DNA from: Flavobacteriaceae bacterium UBA6231
GTDB taxonomy: Bacteria; Bacteroidota; Bacteroidia; Flavobacteriales; Flavobacteriaceae
NCBI GenBank assembly: GCA_002441545.1
Contig: DJWL01000026.1
Coordinates: 1 to 30,607 of the forward strand
DNA: 30,607 nt
Direction: 5' to 3'
The notes below the pieces were generated by a model that worked only from the letters and a program-made list of their open reading frames with translations, did no database searches and had not been told where the DNA came from. Shown piece after piece: positions 13,422-21,688 of the stretch; the stretch's first letter is position 1, and every line of letters starts with the position of its first letter. Both the position numbers and the translations under genes were made by a program.

Positions 13422-15734
13422 TTAATTTTTAACCTTGTCTTTAAATTTATCGAAATCACTTTGCTTAATTTCTTTAGGCCACGAATTATTAGAGGTATCA
13501 ATATCTGCAGTTTCTAAATCTGGATCAATAGCAATACTAACTATCTCTTTTTCAGAAGCAATAGTTCTGCTAACTTCATTATCATTTAATCTCCAAATTT
13601 GTGCTGGATAAGTTTCTCTTTTAGTTGTTCCGTCTGCATACGTGTATTCTGCTATAATAGGCATCACTAATCCTCCTGGTTTATCAAAAGTAATACTATA
13701 GAAATATTTTGGACTCTTAATGTTTTTACGTTCTGCCTCTGTAAAGTTATCCATCAAATATTCTTTTAAACTTTTTGATGATTCAATCGGGTCAGAATTA
13801 CGCATACTTTCATCAAAATCTTCACTTCCTTCTTCAACCAAATACACAAAGTCTTCAGCATTCACATTGAATCTTTTATACCTCTCTAACAATCTTTTAC
13901 CTTCAGCATTAGGTTTAGAAGATACATAATATTTTTTTACTTCCTTAATCCCTACGTCAACCCAATCAGTAGTATAAAACCATCCTCTCCAAAACCAATC
14001 TAAGTCTACTGCTGAGGCGTCTTCCATAGTTCTAAAGAAATCTTCAGGTGTTGGGTGTTTAAACATCCATCTATGTGCATATTCTCTAAAAGAATAATCA
14101 AACAATTCATGCCCCATAATTGTTTCTCTTAAAATATTTAAAGCAGTTGCAGGTTTTCCATAGGCATTATTACCAAATTGATAGGTGTTTAAACCCTTGG
14201 TCATAATAGGTGCTATAAAATCTTGGTTTCCTCCCATATAAGGCACAATCATACGAGCAGGTCCACGATCTGAGGGGAAATTTTTATGCCCTGGAGACAA
14301 AGCTTCTGGATATTTTTTTCCAAAATCTTGCTCTGCAACATACTGAACAAAGGTATTTAATCCTTCATCCATCCAGGACCACTGACGTTCATCACTATTA
14401 ATGATCATTGGAAAAAAGTTATGACCTACTTCATGCGTGATAACACCAATCATACCATATTTTACACGGTCACTATAAGTACCATCTTTTTCAGGTCTTC
14501 CATAATTCCAGCAAATCATTGGATACTCCATACCTTGTTGTTTAGCATGCACAGAAATTGCTTTATGATATGGATAATCAAAAGTCATTCTAGAGTATGA
14601 TTCTAAAGTATTTGCAACTGTTCTTGTTGACCATTGTTCCCAAAGCGGATTTCCTTCTTTTGGATATAATGATACAGCCATAATATCTTTACCTCCTATT
14701 TTAACTACCATCATGTCCCAGATGAATTTCCTTGAAGTTGCAAATCCGAAATCACGAACATTTTCGGCATACATTTTCCATGTTTTTGTCTCTTTAGAAA
14801 ATCCTTTTTCAGCAGTTTCTGCTTCGGCTTGAGTTACAATTATAACAGGTTTGTCATATGATTTTTTTGCTTCTTCATAACGTTGAAGCATGGTTTTAGA
14901 AAAAACATCTTTTCTATTCATTAATTTTCCTGTTCCATCTAAAATATGGTCTGCAGGAACTGTAATATTTACTTCAAAATTTCCAAACGGTAAAGCAAAT
15001 TCATCTCGACCCCAAAACTGAGAGTTTTGCCATCCTTCAACATCATTATATACAGCCATTCTTGGATAAAATTGTGCAATAACATAAGCTCTGTTTCCGT
15101 CCTCAGGAAAATATTCGTATCCAGAACGTGCTCTATCAATTAAATGATCATTTATCTTGTACCACCATTTAATTGAAAACGAAAATTGTTCTCCACTTTT
15201 TAATGGTGAAGGTAATTCAACACGCATCATAGTTCTGTTAATGGTATGCTCTAAATTATTACCTTTTATATCTTTTACTTCTAAAATATTGAAACCACCA
15301 TCAAAAGGTTCTTTCATGTAAGTACTTACAAAATTTGAAGCTGATGTTGCCGGTCTGTAACCACTACCTTCAATAAGAGGCGATTTAGAGTCCTTAGCTC
15401 TCACATTTTGGTCTAATTGAACCCAAAGATATGTAAGCACATCAGGAGATTTATTAGTGTATGTAATTGTTTCGTTACCTGATAACTTTGCGTTTTCATC
15501 ATCTAACACAACATCCATTTTGTAATCAGCTTGTTGCTGATAATATGCAGGACCAGGTGCTCCAGAGGCTGTTCTAAACATATTTGGCGTTGAAAACTCA
15601 TCATATAACTGCTTGAATTTGTTGTTGTTAGTGTGACCTGCTTTAGGTTTTGTTTGATTTTGATCTTGATCTTGGGCAAATACCCCTCCGGAAATTAAGA
15701 TGAAGGACAGAAGGTAAAAAATAGATTTTTTCAT
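13422..15734 (-). CDS. M1-family (gluzincin) metallopeptidase, secreted
   Basis: This is a 770-aa zinc peptidase. The start at 15734 is chosen because it opens the signal peptide MKKSIFYLLSFILISGGVFAQ; an upstream in-frame start at 15776 would bury it. The first 300 residues are the beta-rich M1 N-terminal domain (YFPEDGNRAYVIAQFYPRMAVYND). The zinc motif HEVGH is at 434-438 and the third ligand Glu457 lies 18 residues after it (WMDEG), as in M1 enzymes. QQGMEYP corresponds to the GAMEN-type exopeptidase motif. The export signal puts it outside the cytoplasm, where it would cleave N-terminal residues from peptides. It is the last gene of a probable four-gene minus-strand unit and has its own terminator. 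Confidence 0.94.
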   Translation of the reverse strand: MKKSIFYLLSFILISGGVFAQDQDQNQTKPKAGHTNNNKFKQLYDEFSTPNMFRTASGAPGPAYYQQQADYKMDVVLDDENAKLSGNETITYTNKSPDVLTYLWVQLDQNVRAKDSKSPLIEGSGYRPATSASNFVSTYMKEPFDGGFNILEVKDIKGNNLEHTINRTMMRVELPSPLKSGEQFSFSIKWWYKINDHLIDRARSGYEYFPEDGNRAYVIAQFYPRMAVYNDVEGWQNSQFWGRDEFALPFGNFEVNITVPADHILDGTGKLMNRKDVFSKTMLQRYEEAKKSYDKPVIIVTQAEAETAEKGFSKETKTWKMYAENVRDFGFATSRKFIWDMMVVKIGGKDIMAVSLYPKEGNPLWEQWSTRTVANTLESYSRMTFDYPYHKAISVHAKQQGMEYPMICWNYGRPEKDGTYSDRVKYGMIGVITHEVGHNFFPMIINSDERQWSWMDEGLNTFVQYVAEQDFGKKYPEALSPGHKNFPSDRGPARMIVPYMGGNQDFIAPIMTKGLNTYQFGNNAYGKPATALNILRETIMGHELFDYSFREYAHRWMFKHPTPEDFFRTMEDASAVDLDWFWRGWFYTTDWVDVGIKEVKKYYVSSKPNAEGKRLLERYKRFNVNAEDFVYLVEEGSEDFDESMRNSDPIESSKSLKEYLMDNFTEAERKNIKSPKYFYSITFDKPGGLVMPIIAEYTYADGTTKRETYPAQIWRLNDNEVSRTIASEKEIVSIAIDPDLETADIDTSNNSWPKEIKQSDFDKFKDKVKN

Positions 15735-15843
15735 TATTGACTTTAAAGTTATTGCATTGATTTTGGCTTTTAACAAACAATTTTTGAATTATTTGTTGAA
15801 AAGTGCCCGAAAATAACGAAATAATATATCTATTTGTGTTTTT

Positions 15844-16347
15844 TTAATTAAAATTTAACAAAGCTTTTTTATTGCTTTGATTAAGCAAAAAACTTTTTTG
15901 TTTGGAGTTTATTTTAGTCTTAATCATGTTTTGTTGTTCTTCAAATAAATCAAACAAAACTTGATTGGTTATTTCTATGGAATTTATTTTTTTTACTTTT
16001 TCAATTCCAATATAACATTGCATAATATCAATATCATATTCCTTTCCAATAAAAATTAAATTCATGTCTTTACCATTAATATTGACCTTAATTTTATCTT
16101 TTAAATAGGTTTCTATGTACTTGTCAACACTTTTTGATTCATTTTTTCCTCCTAAAACCAAATTCTCATCATAACGCTCACGCAATACTTTTTCAAAATC
16201 ATCAATAAATATGCGTGTTGTTAACTGAACGGATTGTTTGTTCTCAATAAAATCTACTTGGGTAACACTTATATAATATTTATGAAAGCTTGTAAAGGCC
16301 AATAAAGGTATTATAGTTATTAATAGAATAATTTGCGTTTTTTTCAT
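15844..16347 (-). CDS. DUF6702-like secreted protein
   Basis: This 167-aa protein has an N-terminal hydrophobic signal (MKKTQIILLITIIPLLAFTS) followed by FHKYYISVTQVDFIENKQSVQLTTRIFIDDFEKVL, a pattern I associate with the flavobacterial DUF6702 family, whose function is unknown. The C-terminal half is mostly charged and probably helical (QVLFDLFEEQQNMIKTKIN). No catalytic motif is visible. It sits 109 nt upstream of the M1 peptidase on the same strand and downstream of two regulatory-domain proteins, an arrangement that I recall recurring in related genomes. A helper role for the peptidase is speculative. Confidence 0.8.
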   Translation of the reverse strand: MKKTQIILLITIIPLLAFTSFHKYYISVTQVDFIENKQSVQLTTRIFIDDFEKVLRERYDENLVLGGKNESKSVDKYIETYLKDKIKVNINGKDMNLIFIGKEYDIDIMQCYIGIEKVKKINSIEITNQVLFDLFEEQQNMIKTKINSKQKSFLLNQSNKKALLNFN

Positions 16348-16417
16348 TTTTTTAGTGAACTAAATGGTTTTTCAAAAGTAATTTATTTTTAACTGGTCAA
16401 AAAGTATTCCAAAAAGA

Positions 16418-17218
16418 TTAATCTTTCTTTAAATTTAAATTCTCGATGTACTGCCTGTATTTCATTCTTAAAAAAATTAATATTTTAAAATCTGTTTGGT
16501 TTTTGCAATATTTTACAAAGTTTTCATCATCAGCACAGAAATAGAAAAAATCCATTATTAAATCTTCTTCTAAAGGATTTGATATTAAAAAATCTTTTGA
16601 TAAACGCGATTTAATACTATACATAAGTTCTTCTTTAGCTTCAATTTCAACGCGCTGCTTTAACATTTTTGTTCTTCCTGAAATCCCATTCAATATTGGA
16701 TTTAATGGTAAGCCACCTCCTAAAAGACCCAAAAGCATTTTTGGTTTAAATTCTCCTGCTTCACTTAACCTTCTTTCGCTTTGTGTTGCTGGTTTGCCCT
16801 TATAACCTGGAATACCAACATCAAAAAAATTGACAGGAGGTTCTCCTTCTGTATTATTAATGTCTGAAAGTAAATCACCAGTTAAAATTTTACCAACTGT
16901 AACTTCATCCAATTGATTAATTCGCTCTTCTAAATTAACTTCAATCGTTTTTTTATTAAATATTTCTTCATCAACAACAATGGCTTTTATTTGGGTTTGA
17001 ATAGAGCTAAAAACTATGGTGTCATTGAGTTTTGCTTGTATTTTAAAAGCTCCTAATTGATTTGTGATTGTATAAATCTTTGCTGTTTTATTGATTACAT
17101 GAATATTTTCAAGATCAACGTTACTTTTAATTTTACCTTGAATTTCAACAGTTTGAGAAACCATGTATTGATTATAGGCCAGAAAAAAAAGAATTAATGA
17201 ATATTTAATTTCTGTCAT
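16418..17218 (-). CDS. Carboxypeptidase-regulatory-like domain protein (paralogue 2)
   Basis: This 266-aa exported protein has a hydrophobic N-terminus (MTEIKYSLILFFLAYNQYMVSQ) and one beta-sandwich CarboxypepD_reg-like domain over about residues 25-110 (VEIQGKIKSNVDLENIHVINK, TNQLGAFKIQAKLNDTIVFSS, and a final INQLDEVTV). Such domains open many TonB-dependent receptors, but no plug or barrel follows here. The remaining 150 residues are helical and family-specific (NPILNGISGRTKMLKQ). It overlaps the upstream gene by 14 nt and resembles it in length and order of parts, so the two are tandem paralogues. Role unknown; cell-envelope location is likely. Confidence 0.82.
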   Translation of the reverse strand: MTEIKYSLILFFLAYNQYMVSQTVEIQGKIKSNVDLENIHVINKTAKIYTITNQLGAFKIQAKLNDTIVFSSIQTQIKAIVVDEEIFNKKTIEVNLEERINQLDEVTVGKILTGDLLSDINNTEGEPPVNFFDVGIPGYKGKPATQSERRLSEAGEFKPKMLLGLLGGGLPLNPILNGISGRTKMLKQRVEIEAKEELMYSIKSRLSKDFLISNPLEEDLIMDFFYFCADDENFVKYCKNQTDFKILIFLRMKYRQYIENLNLKKD

Positions 17219-18008
17219 TTTTAGATTCTAAAAACAATTTGCGCTGTTCAATTAAATATTCAATAAGTTTTAGTTCGTTTTCAGGTTTAAATAATTCTTG
17301 ATTTATTTCTTTTGATTCCAAAAAACCAATAAACGATGGGACTTCGTTTTCAGGTAAATTAAATATATGGCTAATCATTGAAGGTGAGTAAATATCCATC
17401 AACTCTTTTTGCTTTTCAATATGCAAATTATCATTTGAATTTTTTGTCTTCTTTTTAGGTTTAAATATCAACTTAGATATTTCACCAAAATTAACTCCAT
17501 TGTAAATTTGGCCTTTGTTTATGGTTTTGTTTAAAGCATCTTCAACTACAGTGTTATCAAAAGCTTTATCAACATATTCTAAAGCTCCCATATTACCAAC
17601 ATCAATAGTAATTAAAGGCATCTTTACAACTTTGTCTATATCTGTATCTAAATTTCCAGAAAGTCCATATGATAATAAAACTGCTCCTAGTTGATTAACC
17701 TGTTCTATTAAATAAATTTTCAATTGTTTTACAGCAATTACAAATTCATCTACAATAACTAAGGTTGGTTTAAATTGAAGTGCTGAAATTTCAATGCGGT
17801 CGTTTAAAGCAACTTCAATAACAAATTCACCTTTTTCGTTACTAATTGTTCCTTTGTTTGAAGATGTATTAAAAATGGTAACACCTTCAACATCCTGATT
17901 TTCTGAAAGTATAATTCCATTAATTTTAATGCGTTCACTGTTTTGACTCCAAACAAAAGTCAAAGAAGACATAAGAAATAAAAAAAATAAAAGTTTTTTC
18001 ATCAACAT
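17205..18008 (-). CDS. Carboxypeptidase-regulatory-like domain protein (paralogue 1)
   Basis: This 267-aa exported protein has a signal peptide (MKKLLFFLFLMSSLTFVWSQ) and a CarboxypepD_reg-like domain at about residues 22-110 (ERIKINGIILSENQDVEGVTIF, SNEKGEFVIEVALNDRIEIS, then EQVNQLGAVLL). The C-terminal region is helical with basic patches (FKPKKKTKNSN) and ends in EYLIEQRKLFLESKN. It has the same layout as the protein encoded just downstream, with which it overlaps by 14 nt. The ATG at 18008 gives MLMKKLL; the ATG at 18002 (MKKLL) is an equally plausible start. It is the first gene of the unit that ends with the M1 peptidase. Confidence 0.82.
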   Translation of the reverse strand: MLMKKLLFFLFLMSSLTFVWSQNSERIKINGIILSENQDVEGVTIFNTSSNKGTISNEKGEFVIEVALNDRIEISALQFKPTLVIVDEFVIAVKQLKIYLIEQVNQLGAVLLSYGLSGNLDTDIDKVVKMPLITIDVGNMGALEYVDKAFDNTVVEDALNKTINKGQIYNGVNFGEISKLIFKPKKKTKNSNDNLHIEKQKELMDIYSPSMISHIFNLPENEVPSFIGFLESKEINQELFKPENELKLIEYLIEQRKLFLESKNDRN

Positions 18009-18116
18009 ATAATAAAGATATAAAGAACGGACATGAATTCTTAAATTAAATCAAATAAGAGTTTAAAATTTTGTTAAACATTTCAATTAATTACATTTAC
18101 AAAAAACAAAATTTTA

Positions 18117-18824
18117 ATGAAAAACATATTTATTGCCAGTACTTCAACACTTTATGGAAGCGGTTATTTAGAATACATATTGGAGGAATTAAAGGTTTTT
18201 TTTAAAGAAGCCAATACAATTCTTTTTATTCCTTATGCAAGACCTAGTGTCATTTCACATGATGATTACACCAATAAAGTTAAAGATTCCTTTTCTAAAA
18301 TAAAAAAAACTGTTATTGGAATTCACTCTTTTGAGAATCCAATTGATGCCATTAAAAAAGCTGAAGGTATTTTTGTTGGTGGCGGAAACACCTTTGTTTT
18401 ACTTAACGAACTGTACAAACACAATCTCATTACTGCCTTAAAAAATGCTGTTACTAACGGAACACCATATTTAGGAACAAGTGCTGGCAGCAATATTTGC
18501 GGACTTACAATAAAAAATACGAATGATATGCCTATTGTATATCCACCAAGCTTTAATGCATTAGGATTGGTACCCTTTAATTTAAATCCACATTTTTTAG
18601 ACCCAAATACAACACTAAAACATATGGGGGAAACCAGAGAAACCCGTATTAAAGAATTTCATGGTTTTAATACCCAACCCGTAATTGGGCTAAGAGAAGG
18701 ATCTTGGTTATTAGTTAAAGGAGACTCAATTATTTTGAAGGGTTCTCTCACTGCTCGTATTTTTGAGCACGAAAAAATTCCATATGAAGTAGAACCAGAA
18801 ACAGAACTTAACACTCTAAAATAG
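18117..18824 (+). CDS. pepE: Peptidase E (alpha-aspartyl dipeptidase)
   Basis: This 235-aa S51-family serine dipeptidase hydrolyses peptides with N-terminal aspartate in the cytoplasm. Residues Ser122 (GTSAGSN), Asp137 (NTNDMPI) and His159 (NLNPHFLDP) have the same spacing as the catalytic triad of Salmonella PepE, and the preceding FVGGGNTFVLLNELY motif is also conserved. No signal peptide is present. It is transcribed divergently from the M1 peptidase unit and ends in a bidirectional terminator shared with the tRNA gene. Confidence 0.95.
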   Translation: MKNIFIASTSTLYGSGYLEYILEELKVFFKEANTILFIPYARPSVISHDDYTNKVKDSFSKIKKTVIGIHSFENPIDAIKKAEGIFVGGGNTFVLLNELYKHNLITALKNAVTNGTPYLGTSAGSNICGLTIKNTNDMPIVYPPSFNALGLVPFNLNPHFLDPNTTLKHMGETRETRIKEFHGFNTQPVIGLREGSWLLVKGDSIILKGSLTARIFEHEKIPYEVEPETELNTLK

Positions 18825-18856
18825 AAAAAGCCTAATCGTTTGATTAGGCTTTTTTT
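18825..18856. terminator. Bidirectional terminator between pepE and tRNA-Gly
   Basis: A 9-bp stem (AGCCTAATC / GATTAGGCT) with a GTTT loop carries an A-run on its left and a T7 run on its right. It ends 1 nt before the tRNA 3' end, so it can stop both pepE on the plus strand and the tRNA transcript on the minus strand. Confidence 0.88.
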
Positions 18857-18857
18857 G

Positions 18858-18930
18858 AGCGGGAGACCGGGTTCGAACCGGCGACATTCAGCTTGGAAGG
18901 CTGACGCTCTACCAACTGAGCTACTCCCGC
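18858..18930 (-). tRNA. tRNA-Gly (anticodon TCC)
   Basis: On the minus strand the 73-nt gene begins GCGGGAG and ends CTCCCGC plus a T discriminator, giving a perfect 7-bp acceptor stem. The D-arm contains AGCTCAGTTGGTAGAGC, the anticodon stem TCAGC/GCTGA encloses loop CTTCCAA (anticodon TCC, reading GGA), and the T-arm contains GGTTCGAACC. CCA is not encoded. Confidence 0.98.
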
Positions 18931-18940
18931 AATTCCGATA

Positions 18941-18972
18941 CAAATATAAAGAATCTATTTATTCATTTGCAA
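18941..18972 (-). promoter_or_regulatory. Promoter of tRNA-Gly (-33 TTG and -7 TATATTTG)
   Basis: On the minus strand TTG (18972-18970) is followed after 21 nt by TATATTTG (18948-18941), a full Bacteroidota-type promoter. The -7 box ends 10 nt before the tRNA 5' end. This is the most complete promoter in the window. Confidence 0.75.
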
Positions 18973-19003
18973 TTATAAAATATAGAAAATATTTAAAAAA
19001 TAA

Positions 19004-19028
19004 AAACGCCTTGAAATTCAAGGCGTTT
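19004..19028 (-). terminator. Terminator of the ankyrin gene
   Basis: An 11-bp stem (AAACGCCTTGA / TCAAGGCGTTT) with a 3-nt loop is followed on the minus strand by a T-rich tract. It lies 43 nt after the ankyrin stop. Confidence 0.8.
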
Positions 19029-19071
19029 CATTTACTCGAGTGACTAATTCAAATAAATATAAATACACTAA

Positions 19072-19455
19072 TTATTTATCTAAAGCTTCTTTAATAACGG
19101 ACATAGCTTCAAAGGCATTTGACAACTCTGCATATTTTAAAGCAGTCATACCTTGATCTGATTTTGCTTTTAAGTTTACACCCTTAGAGATTAAAAGTTG
19201 TAAAATTTCTACTCTATTAAATCTTGCTGCATACATAACAGGAGTCATTCCATTTGATTTTTCATGAATGTCGGCGCCTAAATCAATAAGTTTTTTTACA
19301 GTTTCAAAATCACCTTTTGCAATAGATATACAAAATGGGCTTACTTTAAAAACAGATTCTGTATGATAACTTACAGGACTGCTTACAGGCTTGGCACTAA
19401 CAGTTACGATTGATAAACATAACGCGATTGTTGAAATAATGATTGTTTTTTTCAT
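19072..19455 (-). CDS. Exported ankyrin-repeat protein
   Basis: This 127-aa protein starts with a cleavable signal peptide (MKKTIIISTIALCLSIVTVSA) and then has three ankyrin repeats from about residue 40: SPFCISIAKGDFETVKKLIDLGADIH, NGMTPVMYAARFNRVEILQLLISKGVNLK and QGMTALKYAELSNAFEAMSVIKEAL. Ankyrin repeats bind other proteins; no enzyme domain is present. The export signal suggests a periplasmic partner, which cannot be identified from the context. It is monocistronic with its own terminator. Confidence 0.88.
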   Translation of the reverse strand: MKKTIIISTIALCLSIVTVSAKPVSSPVSYHTESVFKVSPFCISIAKGDFETVKKLIDLGADIHEKSNGMTPVMYAARFNRVEILQLLISKGVNLKAKSDQGMTALKYAELSNAFEAMSVIKEALDK

Positions 19456-19673
19456 GATGAAAGATTTTAATTTGTTTATTGATTCGTTTTTTGATGTCTT
19501 ATTAAAGACGATGCCTTTTAAAATCTGTTACACAAAAAAACTATTAATAACATTTATTTAACATTTTGGTTTCTTCAAACAAAAGGTATTTTTTGTTATT
19601 ATTTTATTAAAAAAAGCCTTTATAAATAAGCAATTCGGAAAGCACTTTTCTGTATTTTCTTATTAAACTTCTT

Positions 19674-19681
19674 TATCTTTG
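19674..19681 (+). promoter_or_regulatory. -7 box (TATCTTTG) for gpmI
   Basis: An exact TAnnTTTG match lies 24 nt before the ATG at 19706. A TTG at 19679 that would extend the reading frame by nine codons overlaps this box, which supports 19706 as the true start. Confidence 0.6.
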
Positions 19682-19705
19682 AAGTGTATTAAAAACACCT
19701 TAAAA

Positions 19706-21223
19706 ATGAATAAAAAAGTCATCTTAATGATTCTTGATGGTTGGGGAAAATCTCCCGATCCTAAAGTATCTGCTATCGATAATGCAAACACACCTTTTAT
19801 AGATTCTCTTTACACCAAATACCCAAATGCTTCCTTAAGAACAGACGGATTACATGTTGGTTTACCTGAAGGACAAATGGGAAATAGTGAAGTAGGACAC
19901 ATGAATCTTGGTGCCGGAAGAATAGTATATCAAGATTTGGTTAAAGTTAATCTTGCTGTTAAAAATAAAACCTTAAATGATGAAAAAGTACTGGTTGATG
20001 CTTTTAAATATGCAAAAGAAAATGACAAAGATGTTCATTTTCTTGGTCTATTAAGTGATGGTGGAGTACATTCACACATTACACATTTATTTGGTTTGTT
20101 GGAAGCTGCAAATAATTTTGGTTTAACAAAAACATACGTTCATGCCTTTACTGACGGTCGTGATGTTGACCCTAAATCTGGTTATGGTTTTTTAACTGAA
20201 TTAGAAGAGAAGTTGGAAAAAACAAATAGCAAACTTGCTACTGTTACGGGTCGTTATTACGCCATGGATAGAGATAAACGTTGGGAACGAGTAAAACTAG
20301 CTTATGATGCCATGGTGAATGGTATTGGGGATTTCTCTACAAATGTGACTGATTCCATTGAATCAAATTACAAAAATGATATCACTGATGAGTTTATCAA
20401 ACCAATTATTATGGTTGATGAAAACAACGAACCCATTGCAAAAATTAAAGACGGTGATGTGGTAATATTTTTTAACTTCAGAACGGATCGTGGTCGTGAG
20501 TTAACAGAAGTACTATCACAAAAAGATTTTCATGAGCAAAACATGCATAAATTGAATTTATATTATGTTACGCTTACCAATTATGATGAAAGTTTTAAAA
20601 ACGTAAACGTTGTTTTCAATAAAGATAACTTAACAGAAACTTTAGGCGAAGTATTGGAAAAACACAATAAAAAACAAATAAGGATTGCGGAAACTGAAAA
20701 ATATCCACATGTAACTTTTTTCTTTTCAGGCGGACAAGAAACACCCTTTAAAGGAGAAACCCGAATTTTGAGAAACTCACCAAAAGTTGCCACTTACGAT
20801 TTAAAACCCGAGATGAGTGCTTATGAATTACGTGATGCTTTAGTACCAGAATTACAAAAAGGTGAGGTTGATTTTGTTTGTTTAAATTTTGCAAATGGTG
20901 ATATGGTTGGACACACGGGAGTTATGGAAGCTGCTATTAAAGCCTGTGAAGCTGTTGATATTTGTGTGAAAGACGTAGTTACAACTGCACTTGAAAATGA
21001 TTATACAACTATTGTAATTGCTGACCACGGAAATTGCGAAACTATGATAAATCCAGATGGTTCGCCAAACACAGCTCATACTACTAACCCAGTACCTGTA
21101 ATTTTAATTGACAAAGAATTAAAGCATGTTGAAGATGGTGTTTTAGGAGACATTGCACCAACCATACTGAAACTTATGGGAGTTGAACAACCTAAAGTAA
21201 TGACTAGGCATTCTTTAATTTAA
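19706..21223 (+). CDS. gpmI: 2,3-bisphosphoglycerate-independent phosphoglycerate mutase
   Basis: This 505-aa alkaline-phosphatase-superfamily enzyme interconverts 3- and 2-phosphoglycerate in glycolysis and gluconeogenesis, using two Mn2+ ions. The start MNKKVILMILDGWG is the family N-terminus with metal ligand Asp11. The phosphorylated Ser61 lies in QMGNSEVGHMNLGAGR. FTDGRDVDPKSG, RTDRGREL, FANGDMVGHTG and IADHGNCE provide the remaining substrate and metal residues. Length is normal. It is preceded by a good -7 box and followed by a HAD phosphatase gene 54 nt downstream. Confidence 0.97.
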   Translation: MNKKVILMILDGWGKSPDPKVSAIDNANTPFIDSLYTKYPNASLRTDGLHVGLPEGQMGNSEVGHMNLGAGRIVYQDLVKVNLAVKNKTLNDEKVLVDAFKYAKENDKDVHFLGLLSDGGVHSHITHLFGLLEAANNFGLTKTYVHAFTDGRDVDPKSGYGFLTELEEKLEKTNSKLATVTGRYYAMDRDKRWERVKLAYDAMVNGIGDFSTNVTDSIESNYKNDITDEFIKPIIMVDENNEPIAKIKDGDVVIFFNFRTDRGRELTEVLSQKDFHEQNMHKLNLYYVTLTNYDESFKNVNVVFNKDNLTETLGEVLEKHNKKQIRIAETEKYPHVTFFFSGGQETPFKGETRILRNSPKVATYDLKPEMSAYELRDALVPELQKGEVDFVCLNFANGDMVGHTGVMEAAIKACEAVDICVKDVVTTALENDYTTIVIADHGNCETMINPDGSPNTAHTTNPVPVILIDKELKHVEDGVLGDIAPTILKLMGVEQPKVMTRHSLI

Positions 21224-21277
21224 AATACATCAAAAAAAAATTATTGTACATTTATAACAACCAAATGTAAATTTTAA

Positions 21278-21688
21278 ATGAATTTAAACGATAAGCTTAT
21301 TATTGCTGTTGATTTTGACGGAACCATTGTGGAAGATGCTTATCCTAATATTGGGAAACCAATAATTTTTGCTTTTGAAACTTTAAAAAAACTTCAAGAG
21401 AATGGTCATAGACTTATTTTATGGACCTATAGAAGTGGAGATAAATTAGAAGATGCCGTTACATTTTGCAATAATAACGGCGTCTTTTTTTATTCAGTAA
21501 ATAGCAGTTTTCCTGAGGAACAATATGACATAAATGTAAGTAGAAAAATCCATGCAGATTTATTTATTGATGACAGAAATATTGGAGGTTTTATAGGTTG
21601 GGGAGAAATATATCAAATGCTTATTGGCTCTACCGAAAATCTTCCAAAAGAAAACAAAAAGAAAAGTTTTTTTAGTTTTTTAAAATAA
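21278..21688 (+). CDS. BT0820-type HAD phosphatase
   Basis: This 136-aa haloacid-dehalogenase protein has motif I VDFDGTI (nucleophile Asp12, acid/base Asp14), motif II ILWTYRSG and the metal-binding acidic motif LFIDDRNIGG. It lacks a large cap domain, as in the Bacteroidota BT0820-like group of small HAD hydrolases. The C-terminal tail is basic (KENKKKSFFSFLK). The substrate is unknown, with small phosphorylated metabolites most likely. Its stop codon directly abuts the stop of the convergent CoA-transferase gene, leaving no room for a separate terminator. Confidence 0.9.
   Translation: MNLNDKLIIAVDFDGTIVEDAYPNIGKPIIFAFETLKKLQENGHRLILWTYRSGDKLEDAVTFCNNNGVFFYSVNSSFPEEQYDINVSRKIHADLFIDDRNIGGFIGWGEIYQMLIGSTENLPKENKKKSFFSFLK

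Noticed and set aside
15735..15776. Longer M1 peptidase start at 15776
   Set aside because: It would place 14 residues ahead of a clear signal peptide beginning at 15734.
18659..18943. 94-aa minus-strand ORF and the 67-aa plus-strand ORF at 18840-19043
   Set aside because: Both run through the tRNA-Gly gene and its terminator; the typical tRNA-shadow peptides are artefacts.
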